Of a DNA stretch of 64,000 nucleotides, positions 1 through 7,242 are shown piece after piece (the first letter of the stretch is position 1; each line of letters opens with the position of its first letter). Under the pieces are notes generated by a model, which was not told the DNA's origin, ran no database searches, and saw nothing but the letters and a program-made list of their open reading frames with translations. Origin of the DNA: Verrucomicrobium sp. (GTDB lineage Bacteria; Verrucomicrobiota; Verrucomicrobiia; Methylacidiphilales; UBA1321); contig JAFIGT010000021.1 of NCBI GenBank assembly GCA_017849585.1, forward strand, positions 62,001 through 126,000, in the 5' to 3' direction. The translations under genes were made by a program, and so were the position numbers.

Positions 1-1
1 G

Positions 2-283
2 TTGGAGTTAGGTCGCATTCAACTCGCGCTCTCTCCATTCTGGCCGAAGCCGGACCCCCAGCCGGATCTGGTTGATCCCGGACGACGTACATTCGAAAAG
101 CTAAAGAATTTGCAGCAATTGACGATACAGAATCACTTACTCCTTGAACATCATTTGAATTTTTTACAGGAGATTCACCGAGAGGTTCTGGGAGTCGACC
201 GGAAGCCTTTTCTTTATAACGATAATGGTCTCGTCTCCGGAGAATGGATGGAGTCGGGTTGCCTGCTAAACGCCAAAGTTTAA
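2..283 (+). CDS. FlgN-like flagellar export chaperone, C-terminal part
   Basis: The frame is open to the left window edge, so only the last 93 or so residues are visible and the true start lies outside. The visible part is a leucine- and glutamine-rich helix (LQQLTIQNHLLLEHHLNFLQ) followed by a short glycine-containing tail, as in FlgN, the cytosolic chaperone that holds the hook-filament junction proteins FlgK and FlgL until export. It ends 27 bases before flgK, and flgN directly upstream of flgK-flgL is a common order. The identification rests mainly on this position plus the helical tail; sequence similarity alone would be weak. Confidence 0.55.
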   Translation: MELGRIQLALSPFWPKPDPQPDLVDPGRRTFEKLKNLQQLTIQNHLLLEHHLNFLQEIHREVLGVDRKPFLYNDNGLVSGEWMESGCLLNAKV

Positions 284-309
284 TCGTCTAACTACCAAAA
301 GAGAATGCT

Positions 310-1818
310 ATGTCATCCGGAGGATTAGGACTGAACGCGGCGCTGGCCATGGGGGCCAAATCGCTGAGCAATCAACGCATTGGCGTCGAGGTGACGGGCC
401 GTAATATTGCCAACGTCAACACGGCAGGCGCATCGCGCCAACGGGTTGACCTCGATGCCGACATCTCAATTGGTTACACCTATGGACAGCAGGGGACGGG
501 TTCCTACGTCGCGGGCATCCAGGCCTTGCGTAGCAAGGTGATTGACGCCTCTGTCGTGCGCGAAGGTTCGCTTACGGGCTACTACGACACGATGGAGGAC
601 CAGACGGCTCTGGCGCAGAGCGCATTGGGGGAAACGTTGTCGGGCACTGCGACTTCAGGGGTGACTTCCACTAGTGGCATTCAACTGGCGATGAATGAAT
701 TTTTTGACTCCTGGCAGGCCTTGTCCACTGCGCCGACCAGCCAGGCTAACCGACAGCAGGTACTGGCCAAAGCGCAGACCTTGGCGACGGATTTAAATAC
801 AGCCAGCCAGCGGTTACAGGAGCAGCGCGATGATGTCGCCACTGATGCCGAGGCTGTGACCAGTTCGATCAACCAATTGTCTGATACTATTGCCAACCTG
901 AATCTCCAGATCGTGCGTTCGGAAGCGAATGGCGGTACCGCCAATGACCTGCGCGATCAACGCCAGTCGGCTCTGGAGGCACTAGGGCAACTCGTCAATA
1001 TCAATGTCGACGACACGACCAATGCCAACGGCATGCTCATCGTCACGCTGGCTTCCACATCGTCGCCCACGCTGGTGACGCTCGTCAATGGAGCTGCGTC
1101 TGGTTCCACCGCGACGACGCAGAGTCTGGGCACCAATTACGCCTCCACTACGAATCCGCCGTTGACCATTACCTATACGGGGGGAAGCCCGGTAACGACT
1201 AGCACCATTGCCAATAGCGTGGCACTGACGTTGACGGGTGAACTCGGTGGCGATATCCAGATTGCCAACGTGGTCATCGGTTCGGAGTCCAACGCCACCG
1301 GCGGCGGTGCGGGCATGCTCGGTGAACTGGATGATCTTGCGGCGGACCTCGTTTCTGCGATCAATACCCAGCATGCGCTCGGGTATGACAACGAAACACC
1401 TCCACAGACCGGTATCGTTTTCTTTACAGCCGCCAATACCCGTGCGTCCAACATCTCTGTAGCCTCGGGCATTGTCTCGGATATTAACACCATCGCGGCC
1501 AGCAATAACACCGGCAAACTTGACGGTAGTAATGCCACCGCCCTGGCGAATTTGCGTAACGATCCGTCTATTTTGCCAGCCTATCAAGCCATTGTGGCCG
1601 ATATCGGACAGCAGGTGCAGCAGGCGGATCAGCAGGCCGCATCACAAGCAATCGTGACCAAGGCGGTCAAGGCCCAGCAGGACAGCGTCTCCGGCATCTC
1701 TCTCGACGAAGAAACCACCAATTTGCAGATGTACCAGAGGGCATACGAAGCTTCGGCCCGGTTCATCTCCGTCATCGACGAGATGCTAAACCGGGTGATA
1801 AACGGAATGGGAGCATGA
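310..1818 (+). CDS. flgK: Flagellar hook-associated protein 1 (FlgK)
   Basis: A 502-residue junction protein between the flagellar hook and filament, exported by the flagellar type III apparatus. The N-terminus (residues 5-45) carries the axial-protein pattern with the ANVNTAG segment near residue 36, and the C-terminus has the matching coiled-coil end with NLQMYQRAYEASARFISVID, the usual FlgK/FlgE ending. The middle (about 240-430) is rich in Ser, Thr, Gly and Asn, as expected for the variable surface domain. The length is close to the usual 450-650 residues. The stop is one base before the flgL start, so the two are probably translated together. Confidence 0.95.
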   Translation: MSSGGLGLNAALAMGAKSLSNQRIGVEVTGRNIANVNTAGASRQRVDLDADISIGYTYGQQGTGSYVAGIQALRSKVIDASVVREGSLTGYYDTMEDQTALAQSALGETLSGTATSGVTSTSGIQLAMNEFFDSWQALSTAPTSQANRQQVLAKAQTLATDLNTASQRLQEQRDDVATDAEAVTSSINQLSDTIANLNLQIVRSEANGGTANDLRDQRQSALEALGQLVNINVDDTTNANGMLIVTLASTSSPTLVTLVNGAASGSTATTQSLGTNYASTTNPPLTITYTGGSPVTTSTIANSVALTLTGELGGDIQIANVVIGSESNATGGGAGMLGELDDLAADLVSAINTQHALGYDNETPPQTGIVFFTAANTRASNISVASGIVSDINTIAASNNTGKLDGSNATALANLRNDPSILPAYQAIVADIGQQVQQADQQAASQAIVTKAVKAQQDSVSGISLDEETTNLQMYQRAYEASARFISVIDEMLNRVINGMGA

Positions 1819-1819
1819 G

Positions 1820-2788
1820 ATGAGAGTCACCAGTAATTCATTTCCGTCCACACTGACGGCACAGTTGCAGGATCTGCAGCAGAAACAAATCAAGTACCAA
1901 CAGCAATCAGCCACTGGTCTGCGCATTACCCAGTCATCCGACGATCCACTCGATTTCCAACGTGCCCAGGTTCGCCAGACGCAGTTATCGGCCAATCAAT
2001 CGTACCTCGATACAACGGCGGACGCTCAGACTCTCTGCGAGTACAATCATCAGGCCATGTCCGATCTTCAGACTGCCCTAAGCCGCGCTTCGGAGATTGC
2101 CACGAAGGTCAACGCTACCTACGACGCCAATGATTTGTTGGCGATGTCGAAGGACATTGATGGTATTCTGAAGCAGGTCGTGCTCATTGCCAACCGCCAG
2201 AAGGACGGCGCCAATCTTTTCGGAGGCACTTCGGGCAATCAACCGATTCAGGCATCGGGCACCACCTACGATTTTAACGGTTCGACCAATAGCTCAGTCA
2301 CCAGTGCCCAAATTGCCGCTGGTGGAACTGCGTTGAATACCGGTCTCGTGGCCGGGCGTTCCCCGCTAAATAACAGTACTTCGGCGGCAGCGTATGACGG
2401 CTTTCTTTATGACAGCGGTACCAGCACGGATACAATCAATAGCCTAATCCAGTTGCGCGACACGCTTGCCGCCGCCAACGCGGGAACACAAACAATCAGT
2501 CAGGTGGCGACAGCAGTGCAGAATACTTGGTTGCCAGGGGTCAATAAGGCGGTTGACCTGGCATCCCGCTACGTCGGCGTAACCGCCGCCAGCCTGGAAT
2601 CACTTTCTTTGAATAAAACGGCGCTCACCAACCAGGTAAAGGTCGATAAAGAGAATATGAGTGCGGTGACCAATGTGAATCTGGCCGAGGCGCTGACCAA
2701 CCTCCAGCAGACACAAACCAATTATGAGGCGGCGTTGCAGGCTGGCGCCAAAATTTTAACTCTGTCTCTGATGGACTATTTGAAATGA
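1820..2788 (+). CDS. flgL: Flagellar hook-associated protein 3 (FlgL)
   Basis: A 322-residue flagellin-related junction protein that joins FlgK to the filament. The N-terminal helix has the flagellin-like stretch with SATGLRITQSSDDP (about residues 31-44), and the C-terminus ends with the paired helix NVNLAEALTNLQQTQTNYEAAL, the standard FlgL/flagellin ending. It lies one base after flgK, and its stop codon overlaps the fliW start in an ATGA, which suggests translational coupling. Length is normal for the family. Confidence 0.95.
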   Translation: MRVTSNSFPSTLTAQLQDLQQKQIKYQQQSATGLRITQSSDDPLDFQRAQVRQTQLSANQSYLDTTADAQTLCEYNHQAMSDLQTALSRASEIATKVNATYDANDLLAMSKDIDGILKQVVLIANRQKDGANLFGGTSGNQPIQASGTTYDFNGSTNSSVTSAQIAAGGTALNTGLVAGRSPLNNSTSAAAYDGFLYDSGTSTDTINSLIQLRDTLAAANAGTQTISQVATAVQNTWLPGVNKAVDLASRYVGVTAASLESLSLNKTALTNQVKVDKENMSAVTNVNLAEALTNLQQTQTNYEAALQAGAKILTLSLMDYLK

Positions 2789-3243
2789 GCGCGTTACAAG
2801 AAAACATGCCGTCTACCAGCGAAACGGAACTCGGGGCGGAGGTCTTCGAGAAAATCCTGAATTTTCCCTTTGGAATTCCAGGTTTCCCGAGCGCCCATCG
2901 CTTTATCCTCACCCAGACCGAAAAAGAGCGCCCTTTTGCCTGGTTGCGCAGCATCGATCAGGAGTCAACCGCTTTTGCGGTGGTGGAGGCCTATCGGTTG
3001 GTACCGGATTATAGTATCGATATTTCCGATGATGAATTGGCTGAAATCGGCTCGCCCACCCCTCAAGAGTGCGCGATTTTGCTGATTTTGCGCATTGAAG
3101 TGGGGGAAACGGTCAAAATTTACGCCAATTTGCGTGCCCCCGTCGTCCTGAATATGACCCGGCGGATGGCCCGGCAAATCATACTTTCGGACGCCGACCA
3201 TTATTCGGAGTCGACGCTGTTCGAATTTGGCGTTAAGAAATAG
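2785..3243 (+). CDS. fliW: Flagellar assembly factor FliW
   Basis: A 152-residue cytosolic protein. In characterised bacteria FliW binds flagellin and, when free, binds CsrA and relieves its repression of flagellin translation. The N-terminal FPFGIPGFPSAHRFIL segment (about residues 28-43) is the family signature, followed by the conserved region with a Pro-rich turn and the ANLRAPVVLN segment (residues 114-123). The start overlaps the flgL stop, and csrA begins two bases after its own stop, the usual fliW-csrA pairing. An N-terminal extension of about 20 residues precedes the conserved core. Confidence 0.95.
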   Translation: MSALQENMPSTSETELGAEVFEKILNFPFGIPGFPSAHRFILTQTEKERPFAWLRSIDQESTAFAVVEAYRLVPDYSIDISDDELAEIGSPTPQECAILLILRIEVGETVKIYANLRAPVVLNMTRRMARQIILSDADHYSESTLFEFGVKK

Positions 3244-3245
3244 CC

Positions 3246-3494
3246 ATGCTGGTGCTCTCCCGCAAAGTTGGCGAGTCGGTTCGCGTAGCCGATAACATCG
3301 AACTTTTCATCATTGCCATTGATGGACAGCGCGTCCGTATTGGCATCAAGGCTCCCAAGGAGGTTCGAATCGTGCGCTCGGAATTGGCGGAGGAAATCGC
3401 CAAGTCGAACCAATCGGCCGCCGTTGAGGTGAAGGCTGAAGCTGGTTCCAGCTTGCTCTCCGAAGCAGCTCGCAGTGTTACCAAGCCAGTGTAA
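3246..3494 (+). CDS. csrA: Carbon storage regulator CsrA
   Basis: An 82-residue RNA-binding translational regulator that in other bacteria binds GGA-containing 5' leaders, including flagellin mRNA, and is antagonised by FliW. The first 60 residues contain the whole fold: MLVLSRKVGESV, the IGIKAPKEVRIVRSELAEEI segment and the RNA-contacting residues around it. The last 20 or so residues (Ala/Ser/Val-rich) are a tail beyond the roughly 60-residue core. It is the last gene of the flagellar operon and is followed by two hairpins. Confidence 0.96.
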   Translation: MLVLSRKVGESVRVADNIELFIIAIDGQRVRIGIKAPKEVRIVRSELAEEIAKSNQSAAVEVKAEAGSSLLSEAARSVTKPV

Positions 3495-3505
3495 TTCTGG
3501 ATTTT

Positions 3506-3557
3506 TCGAGCTATGGCAGACTCACGCCATAGTTCGAGAGCGTCTGAATCTCAGACG
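3506..3557. terminator. Double hairpin between csrA and the arsR-type gene
   Basis: Two adjacent inverted repeats lie between convergent genes. The first pairs 3506-3517 with 3526-3537 (12 base pairs including one G-U on the plus strand, 8-base loop). The second pairs CGTCTGA (3541-3547) with TCAGACG (3551-3557) and is followed by TGTTTTA on the plus strand. This fits a rho-independent terminator for the flagellar operon, possibly working in both directions because the minus-strand gene ends at 3562. Confidence 0.7.
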
Positions 3558-3561
3558 TGTT

Positions 3562-3909
3562 TTAGCCGGGGCGGGAGGTTAATTCCTGCAAACGCTTGTG
3601 GGCTTCCTGCTCGATGCGTCCGCACATGAGTTCGCACAGGGCGAAGAGATTGCTGTCGGCAATGGCGTAACGGGCGAAGTTACCCTCCTTTTCGCGAGCT
3701 ACAAATCGCGCCTCCAATAGTACCCCAAGATGCTTGGAGACATTTCCTTGCTTCATGCCAGTGGCTTCGATGAGTTCGGAAACCGTCATGGACCGTTCCA
3801 TCAGGGAACGCAGCAGGATCAGGCGGGAGGGTTCGGACAGGATGGCGAAGAGCCGGGCCGCTTCCTCCACTTGGGCGTCACTCATTTGTTTTTTCTTTTT
3901 CGCTTGCAT
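3562..3909 (-). CDS. ArsR/SmtB-family transcriptional regulator
   Basis: A 115-residue winged-helix repressor. I take the Met at 3909 as start (MQAKKKKQMSDAQ) because the family core begins soon after; the frame could open upstream but would then run through the palindromes. Residues about 12-80 hold the helix-turn-helix with ILSEPSRLILLRSLMERSMTVSELIEA and the recognition helix GMKQGNVSKHLGVL, then a beta wing (AREKEGNFARYAIAD). Two cysteines occur in the last helix (CELMC). Persulfide sensors BigR and SqrR use one cysteine near the first helices and one in the last helix; here only the C-terminal ones are visible. It faces the rhodanese gene across overlapping palindromes, so it probably represses that gene and itself. 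Confidence 0.85.
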   Translation of the reverse strand: MQAKKKKQMSDAQVEEAARLFAILSEPSRLILLRSLMERSMTVSELIEATGMKQGNVSKHLGVLLEARFVAREKEGNFARYAIADSNLFALCELMCGRIEQEAHKRLQELTSRPG

Positions 3910-3911
3910 AT

Positions 3912-3935
3912 TACTATTTAGTAGTATAGTTATAC
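3912..3935. promoter_or_regulatory. Overlapping palindromes, likely ArsR-type operator
   Basis: The 46-base gap between the arsR-type start and the rhodanese start contains TACTATTTAGTAGTA (3912-3926, arms TACTA/TAGTA) overlapping GTATAGTTATAC (3924-3935, arms GTATA/TATAC). AT-rich palindromes of this kind between an ArsR-family gene and its divergent target are the usual place for the operator. No clear -35/-10 pair could be assigned, so the promoters probably overlap the palindromes. Confidence 0.6.
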
Positions 3936-3955
3936 AGTAACACAATATAAAGCCT

Positions 3956-4519
3956 ATGACAAGACCAGAATCCAGTCCCTCTGTTATTTCCCCTGCTGAA
4001 GTCCATTCTTCCCAAGTGGAAGTTCTCCTGCTCGATGTGCGGACTCCCGGGGAGTATGCTGCGGCTCATATCGAAGGGGCTGTATTGCATCCGTTGGACC
4101 GACTTGATCCTGCGGTGGTGACTCAACTTGCCGTCGGGAAAAGCCGAACAGTGGTGATTTGCCAGTCTGGCAAGCGCGCGATGCAAGCGGCGGAGACGCT
4201 GAAGACGGCTGGACACTCGGCTGTCGCGGTATTGGGGGGCGGAGTGAATGCCTGGGATGCGGCGGGACTGCCGTTAATACACGGTCAGGGTGTGATTTCC
4301 TTGGAGCGTCAGGTACGGATCGCGGCGGGGATGTTGGTATTGACTGGGGCGCTGCTCGGTTTTTTTGTCAATACAGGGTGGATTGCGCTGTCCGGCTTCG
4401 TGGGCGCGGGATTGATCTTTGCCGGGATCACGGACACCTGTGGAATGGGAATGCTTCTGGCTCGCATGCCGTGGAATCAGGGTGGTAGCTGCGGCACGTG
4501 CTGTTCCGCTCGAAAATAG
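3956..4519 (+). CDS. Membrane rhodanese (YgaP-like: rhodanese plus DUF2892-type hairpin)
   Basis: A 187-residue sulfurtransferase anchored in the inner membrane. The N-terminal rhodanese domain (about residues 10-115) has the DVRTPGEYAAAHIEGA entry motif and the active-site loop CQSGKRA with the persulfide-forming Cys69. Residues about 120-175 form two hydrophobic helices typical of the DUF2892 hairpin of E. coli YgaP. The C-terminus has a Cys cluster (CGTCC), which could take part in sulfur transfer or metal binding. The enzyme gene 10 bases downstream also carries a rhodanese domain, and the divergent ArsR-type gene is the probable regulator. Confidence 0.88.
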   Translation: MTRPESSPSVISPAEVHSSQVEVLLLDVRTPGEYAAAHIEGAVLHPLDRLDPAVVTQLAVGKSRTVVICQSGKRAMQAAETLKTAGHSAVAVLGGGVNAWDAAGLPLIHGQGVISLERQVRIAAGMLVLTGALLGFFVNTGWIALSGFVGAGLIFAGITDTCGMGMLLARMPWNQGGSCGTCCSARK

Positions 4520-4529
4520 GAGGCGATAA

Positions 4530-6182
4530 ATGAGTGATTATCCGAAGAAAGTGGTGATTGTGGGCGGTGTGGCGGGTGGGGCATCGTGCGCGGCCCGGTT
4601 GCGGCGGCTGGATGAGCGGGCGGAGATTACTTTGGTGGATCGTGGACCGCATGTCTCTTTTGCCAATTGCGGATTGCCGTATTATGTCGGCGGGGTGATC
4701 GAGAAGGAACAGAGCCTGCTGATTGCCGACGCGGCGCTGTTTCATGATCGCTTTCGAATCGCGGTCAAGACTCACACGGAAGTGGTATCAATCGACCGGG
4801 AAAAGTGTGAGGTTGAGCTGCGCGATGTGAAGACGGGAGATACGCGCCGTCAATCCTACGATGCCTTGGTTCTCTCGCCGGGAGCATCTCCAGTGCGGCC
4901 CCCGTTGGCGGGGATTGATTTGCCGGGGATTTTTACTCTGCGAGGTATTCCGGATAGCCGTGAAATCAAGTCGTGGATTCAGGCTCGGCAGGCAAGGCGG
5001 GCGGTAATCGTTGGTGGTGGCTTTATCGGCCTGGAAATGGCGGAAAATCTGACGCATTTGGGCTTGAAGGTAACAGTGGTAGAGATGCTGGATCAGGTGA
5101 TGCCGCCCTTCGATCCGGAAATGGCGGCGTATGTGGCGGATCATTTGCGGCAGCGCGGAGTTACCCTGGCATTGGGCGATGGCGTGGCGGGTTTCAAAAA
5201 GAACGCAGACGGCAGCCTCGTCGTCGAAACAAAGAGCGGTGCGGAGCATGGAGCGGATCTGGTGATTCTTTCCATCGGTGTGCGGCCGGAGACATCGCTG
5301 GCCAAGGCGGCAGGGTTGGAACTGGGGCCTCGAGGTGGCATCAAGGTGGACGATCAGATGCGCACGAGCGATCCCCGGATCTGGGCGGTTGGCGATGCGG
5401 TCGAAGTGCGTGACTGGATTACTGGTCAGGACGCTTTGATTCCGTTGGCTGGTCCAGCTAATCGTCAGGGAAGGATTGCTGCCGATGTGATATGCGGTCG
5501 TGATTCGCGATTCCGTGGCGTGCAGGGCACGGCGATTTGCGGCGTGATGGGATTGATGGCCGCTTCGACGGGTGCGAGTGAAAAATCGTTGAAGCGCGCG
5601 GGTTTGACAGATTACGAGAAAATTTATCTGCACCCAGGCAGCCATGCCGCCTACTATCCCGGCGCCAAGCGGATGCATCTTAAGCTCCTTTTCCGTCGTT
5701 CGGATGGACGAATTCTTGGAGCCCAGGCCGTGGGCGAAGATGGGGTGGACAAGAGGATCGATGTGATTGCGATGGCGATGCAGATGCAGGGAACGGTTTA
5801 TGATTTGGAAGAGGCGGAGTTGTGCTATGCGCCGCAGTTTGGTGGGGCGAAAGACCCGGTGAATTTTGCCGGAATGATTGCTGCGGATGTGAGGCGTGAT
5901 GACATGCCGTTGGTGCATTGGAATGAGCCGGTCACGGAGCACACGGTTTTTCTCGATGTGCGAGATCCGGATGAAGTCGTGGCAGAAAACGTCCAAGGCT
6001 CGGTGAATATTCCCCTGAAGGATCTGCGGGATAAGATAGCGACCCTGCCACCGCAAGGTGATATACGGGTCTATTGCGCGGTAGGGCAGCGTGGTTATTT
6101 GGCGACCCGGTTGTTGAAACAGAGGGGTATTCGCGCAAGAAATATTTCGGGCGGGATGGCAATGCGCCGCGTCGTTACTTAG
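4530..6182 (+). CDS. CoA-disulfide-reductase-like flavoenzyme with C-terminal rhodanese domain
   Basis: A 550-residue FAD- and NAD(P)H-dependent enzyme. The FAD-binding GGVAGGASCAARLRR motif is at residues 12-26, the single redox cysteine sits in SFANCGLPYY (Cys47) as in coenzyme A-disulfide reductase, and the second nucleotide-binding glycine motif VIVGGGFIGLEMAE is near residue 160. A C-terminal rhodanese domain (about 450-550) has the loop CAVGQRG with Cys516. Known CoADR-rhodanese fusions reduce CoA persulfide or polysulfide, which suggests that this protein and the upstream rhodanese handle reactive sulfur. A good ribosome-binding site (AGGAGG) precedes the ATG. Confidence 0.88.
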   Translation: MSDYPKKVVIVGGVAGGASCAARLRRLDERAEITLVDRGPHVSFANCGLPYYVGGVIEKEQSLLIADAALFHDRFRIAVKTHTEVVSIDREKCEVELRDVKTGDTRRQSYDALVLSPGASPVRPPLAGIDLPGIFTLRGIPDSREIKSWIQARQARRAVIVGGGFIGLEMAENLTHLGLKVTVVEMLDQVMPPFDPEMAAYVADHLRQRGVTLALGDGVAGFKKNADGSLVVETKSGAEHGADLVILSIGVRPETSLAKAAGLELGPRGGIKVDDQMRTSDPRIWAVGDAVEVRDWITGQDALIPLAGPANRQGRIAADVICGRDSRFRGVQGTAICGVMGLMAASTGASEKSLKRAGLTDYEKIYLHPGSHAAYYPGAKRMHLKLLFRRSDGRILGAQAVGEDGVDKRIDVIAMAMQMQGTVYDLEEAELCYAPQFGGAKDPVNFAGMIAADVRRDDMPLVHWNEPVTEHTVFLDVRDPDEVVAENVQGSVNIPLKDLRDKIATLPPQGDIRVYCAVGQRGYLATRLLKQRGIRARNISGGMAMRRVVT

Positions 6183-6201
6183 CCCGGATCTAGGCTCGCG
6201 A

Positions 6202-6621
6202 TCAAACCGAGTTGGAGGGAATGTTTTTGCAAAGCGTCAGGACATTCCATTCATTCTGCCGCTCATAGCTCACCTGATCCATTTTCCGGCGGACGAAGAA
6301 AATGCCGAAACCACCCAATCGTTGTTGCTCGATGGGAACGTGAAGGGCAGGTGGGGGCGCTTGGGTGGGATCAAAGGCCACGCCGTTATCGCGCAGTATC
6401 GCGGAGAATACGCCTGCCTTATAATCCAGGATCAATTCGATGACGGGGTTGGGCTGGTGAGCCATTCCATAGGAGATGATGTTTGTGATGAGCTCATCCA
6501 GACTCAGGAGGATGGAATGATGCGTTTTGCTGTCAAAGTGGTGGTGCGTTGAGAAGGTATGCACCGCGTCGGAGAGTCGGCTCAATTCTGCCAAATCATT
6601 TGTGAGCTGGAATTGGAGCAT
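6202..6621 (-). CDS. RsbW-like anti-sigma-factor ATPase (HATPase_c domain)
   Basis: A 139-residue cytosolic protein consisting of a single GHKL ATPase domain. The N box is SLDELITNIISYG (about residues 40-52), the G1 box DNGVAFDP (78-85), and the G2 box GGFGIFFVRRKMDQVSYER (about 103-121). This matches the serine kinase/anti-sigma-factor family (RsbW, SpoIIAB, BtrW). No partner anti-sigma antagonist or sigma factor gene is adjacent, so its target is unknown. It is convergent with the CoADR-like gene. Confidence 0.85.
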   Translation of the reverse strand: MLQFQLTNDLAELSRLSDAVHTFSTHHHFDSKTHHSILLSLDELITNIISYGMAHQPNPVIELILDYKAGVFSAILRDNGVAFDPTQAPPPALHVPIEQQRLGGFGIFFVRRKMDQVSYERQNEWNVLTLCKNIPSNSV

Positions 6622-6709
6622 TATAATCCGGGTTGATGAAATTAGAGATGCCCTAGAGCTAACTGCAAGTCTAATGCGCTAATTCTCCTCGGAAATGAGC
6701 GGTAAGGCT

Positions 6710-6739
6710 CCGGGGTGGAAGGAGCATCTTCCGCCCCGG
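6710..6739. terminator. Long GC-rich hairpin in the 6622-6772 gap
   Basis: CCGGGGTGGAAG (6710-6721) pairs with CTTCCGCCCCGG (6728-6739) across a 6-base loop. Transcribed as plus strand all 12 pairs form (one G-U); as minus strand there is one C-A mismatch. It lies 34 bases after the stop of the minus-strand gene ending at 6773. It could terminate that gene although no T-run follows, or be a dispersed palindromic repeat. The rest of this 150-base gap shows nothing else. Confidence 0.45.
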
Positions 6740-6772
6740 TTGGGAGTCAGCCATTTTCCGCACGTGGGTTGA

Positions 6773-7072
6773 TCAGGCAGGCCGGGCCGTGTGGTGGTGG
6801 ACATGGTGACGGGAGTCGATGCAGTAAGCATGGCCCATGACACCGATCCAGAACATCACTGGCAAGATGAGTCCAAGCCCCAGAGTGCAGAAGCCGATGA
6901 GAATCCCCACAAAAAGCGAGAGCGGGAATCCCACGAGCATGAGTCCGAAGCCGAGTCCATAGTAACCTTTGAAGAGATGGCCAAGACCTGGAATCACGCT
7001 GAGGGCGGCGGCGGCCCAATCTTCCGCTTTTCGATCAATGGGGATATCGGGGGAGTGACGAGGGTCGATCAT
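6773..7072 (-). CDS. Small membrane protein of unknown function
   Basis: A 99-residue protein with two or three hydrophobic segments between about residues 20 and 80. The first contains VIPGLGHLFKGYYGLGFGLML, which resembles the proline/glycine pattern of TM2-type hairpins; the others are LSLFVGILIGFCTLG and LILPVMFWIGVM. The C-terminus is histidine-rich (HHVHHH), a possible metal-binding tail. I chose the start at 7072 because AGAGGTGAG stands four bases upstream of that ATG. A short upstream reading frame ends five bases before this start. Function is not known. Confidence 0.7.
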   Translation of the reverse strand: MIDPRHSPDIPIDRKAEDWAAAALSVIPGLGHLFKGYYGLGFGLMLVGFPLSLFVGILIGFCTLGLGLILPVMFWIGVMGHAYCIDSRHHVHHHTARPA

Positions 7073-7077
7073 ATTTC

Positions 7078-7119
7078 TCACCTCTTTTCCGTAAGGACCG
7101 GGGCCCAAAGGACGGACAT
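7078..7119 (-). CDS. Candidate 13-residue leader peptide upstream of the small membrane protein
   Basis: An ATG at 7119 is preceded by AGGAGGGGG at a good distance for a ribosome-binding site and opens a 13-codon frame (MSVLWAPVLTEKR) whose TGA lies five bases before the ATG of the next gene. Its last codons contain the ribosome-binding site of that gene. This arrangement would couple translation of the two, or let ribosome position on the leader control the downstream start. No functional peptide family is recognised. Confidence 0.4.
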   Translation of the reverse strand: MSVLWAPVLTEKR

Positions 7120-7140
7120 TTGCCCCCTCCTGACGGGGTT

Positions 7141-7170
7141 AATATAGCGCTTTTATCAGGTAAAAGTCAA
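7141..7170 (-). promoter_or_regulatory. Sigma-70-type promoter for the small membrane protein
   Basis: On the minus strand TTGACT (7170-7165) and TATATT (7146-7141) are separated by 18 bases, each matching five of six consensus positions. The predicted transcript would start near 7134, giving a leader of about 60 bases that contains the candidate leader peptide. Confidence 0.65.
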
Positions 7171-7242
7171 AACCAACCTGCGCGCAGCGTTACAGGAGCG
7201 GCGTCAGGCTTCTTTGAGTGTCGGCAGAGCCTGACAGCCCCG

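Noticed and set aside
4788-6056. Start of the CoADR-like gene inside the palindrome region or another orientation
   Set aside because: The ribosome-binding site AGGAGG and the flavin motif fix the start at 4530 on the plus strand.
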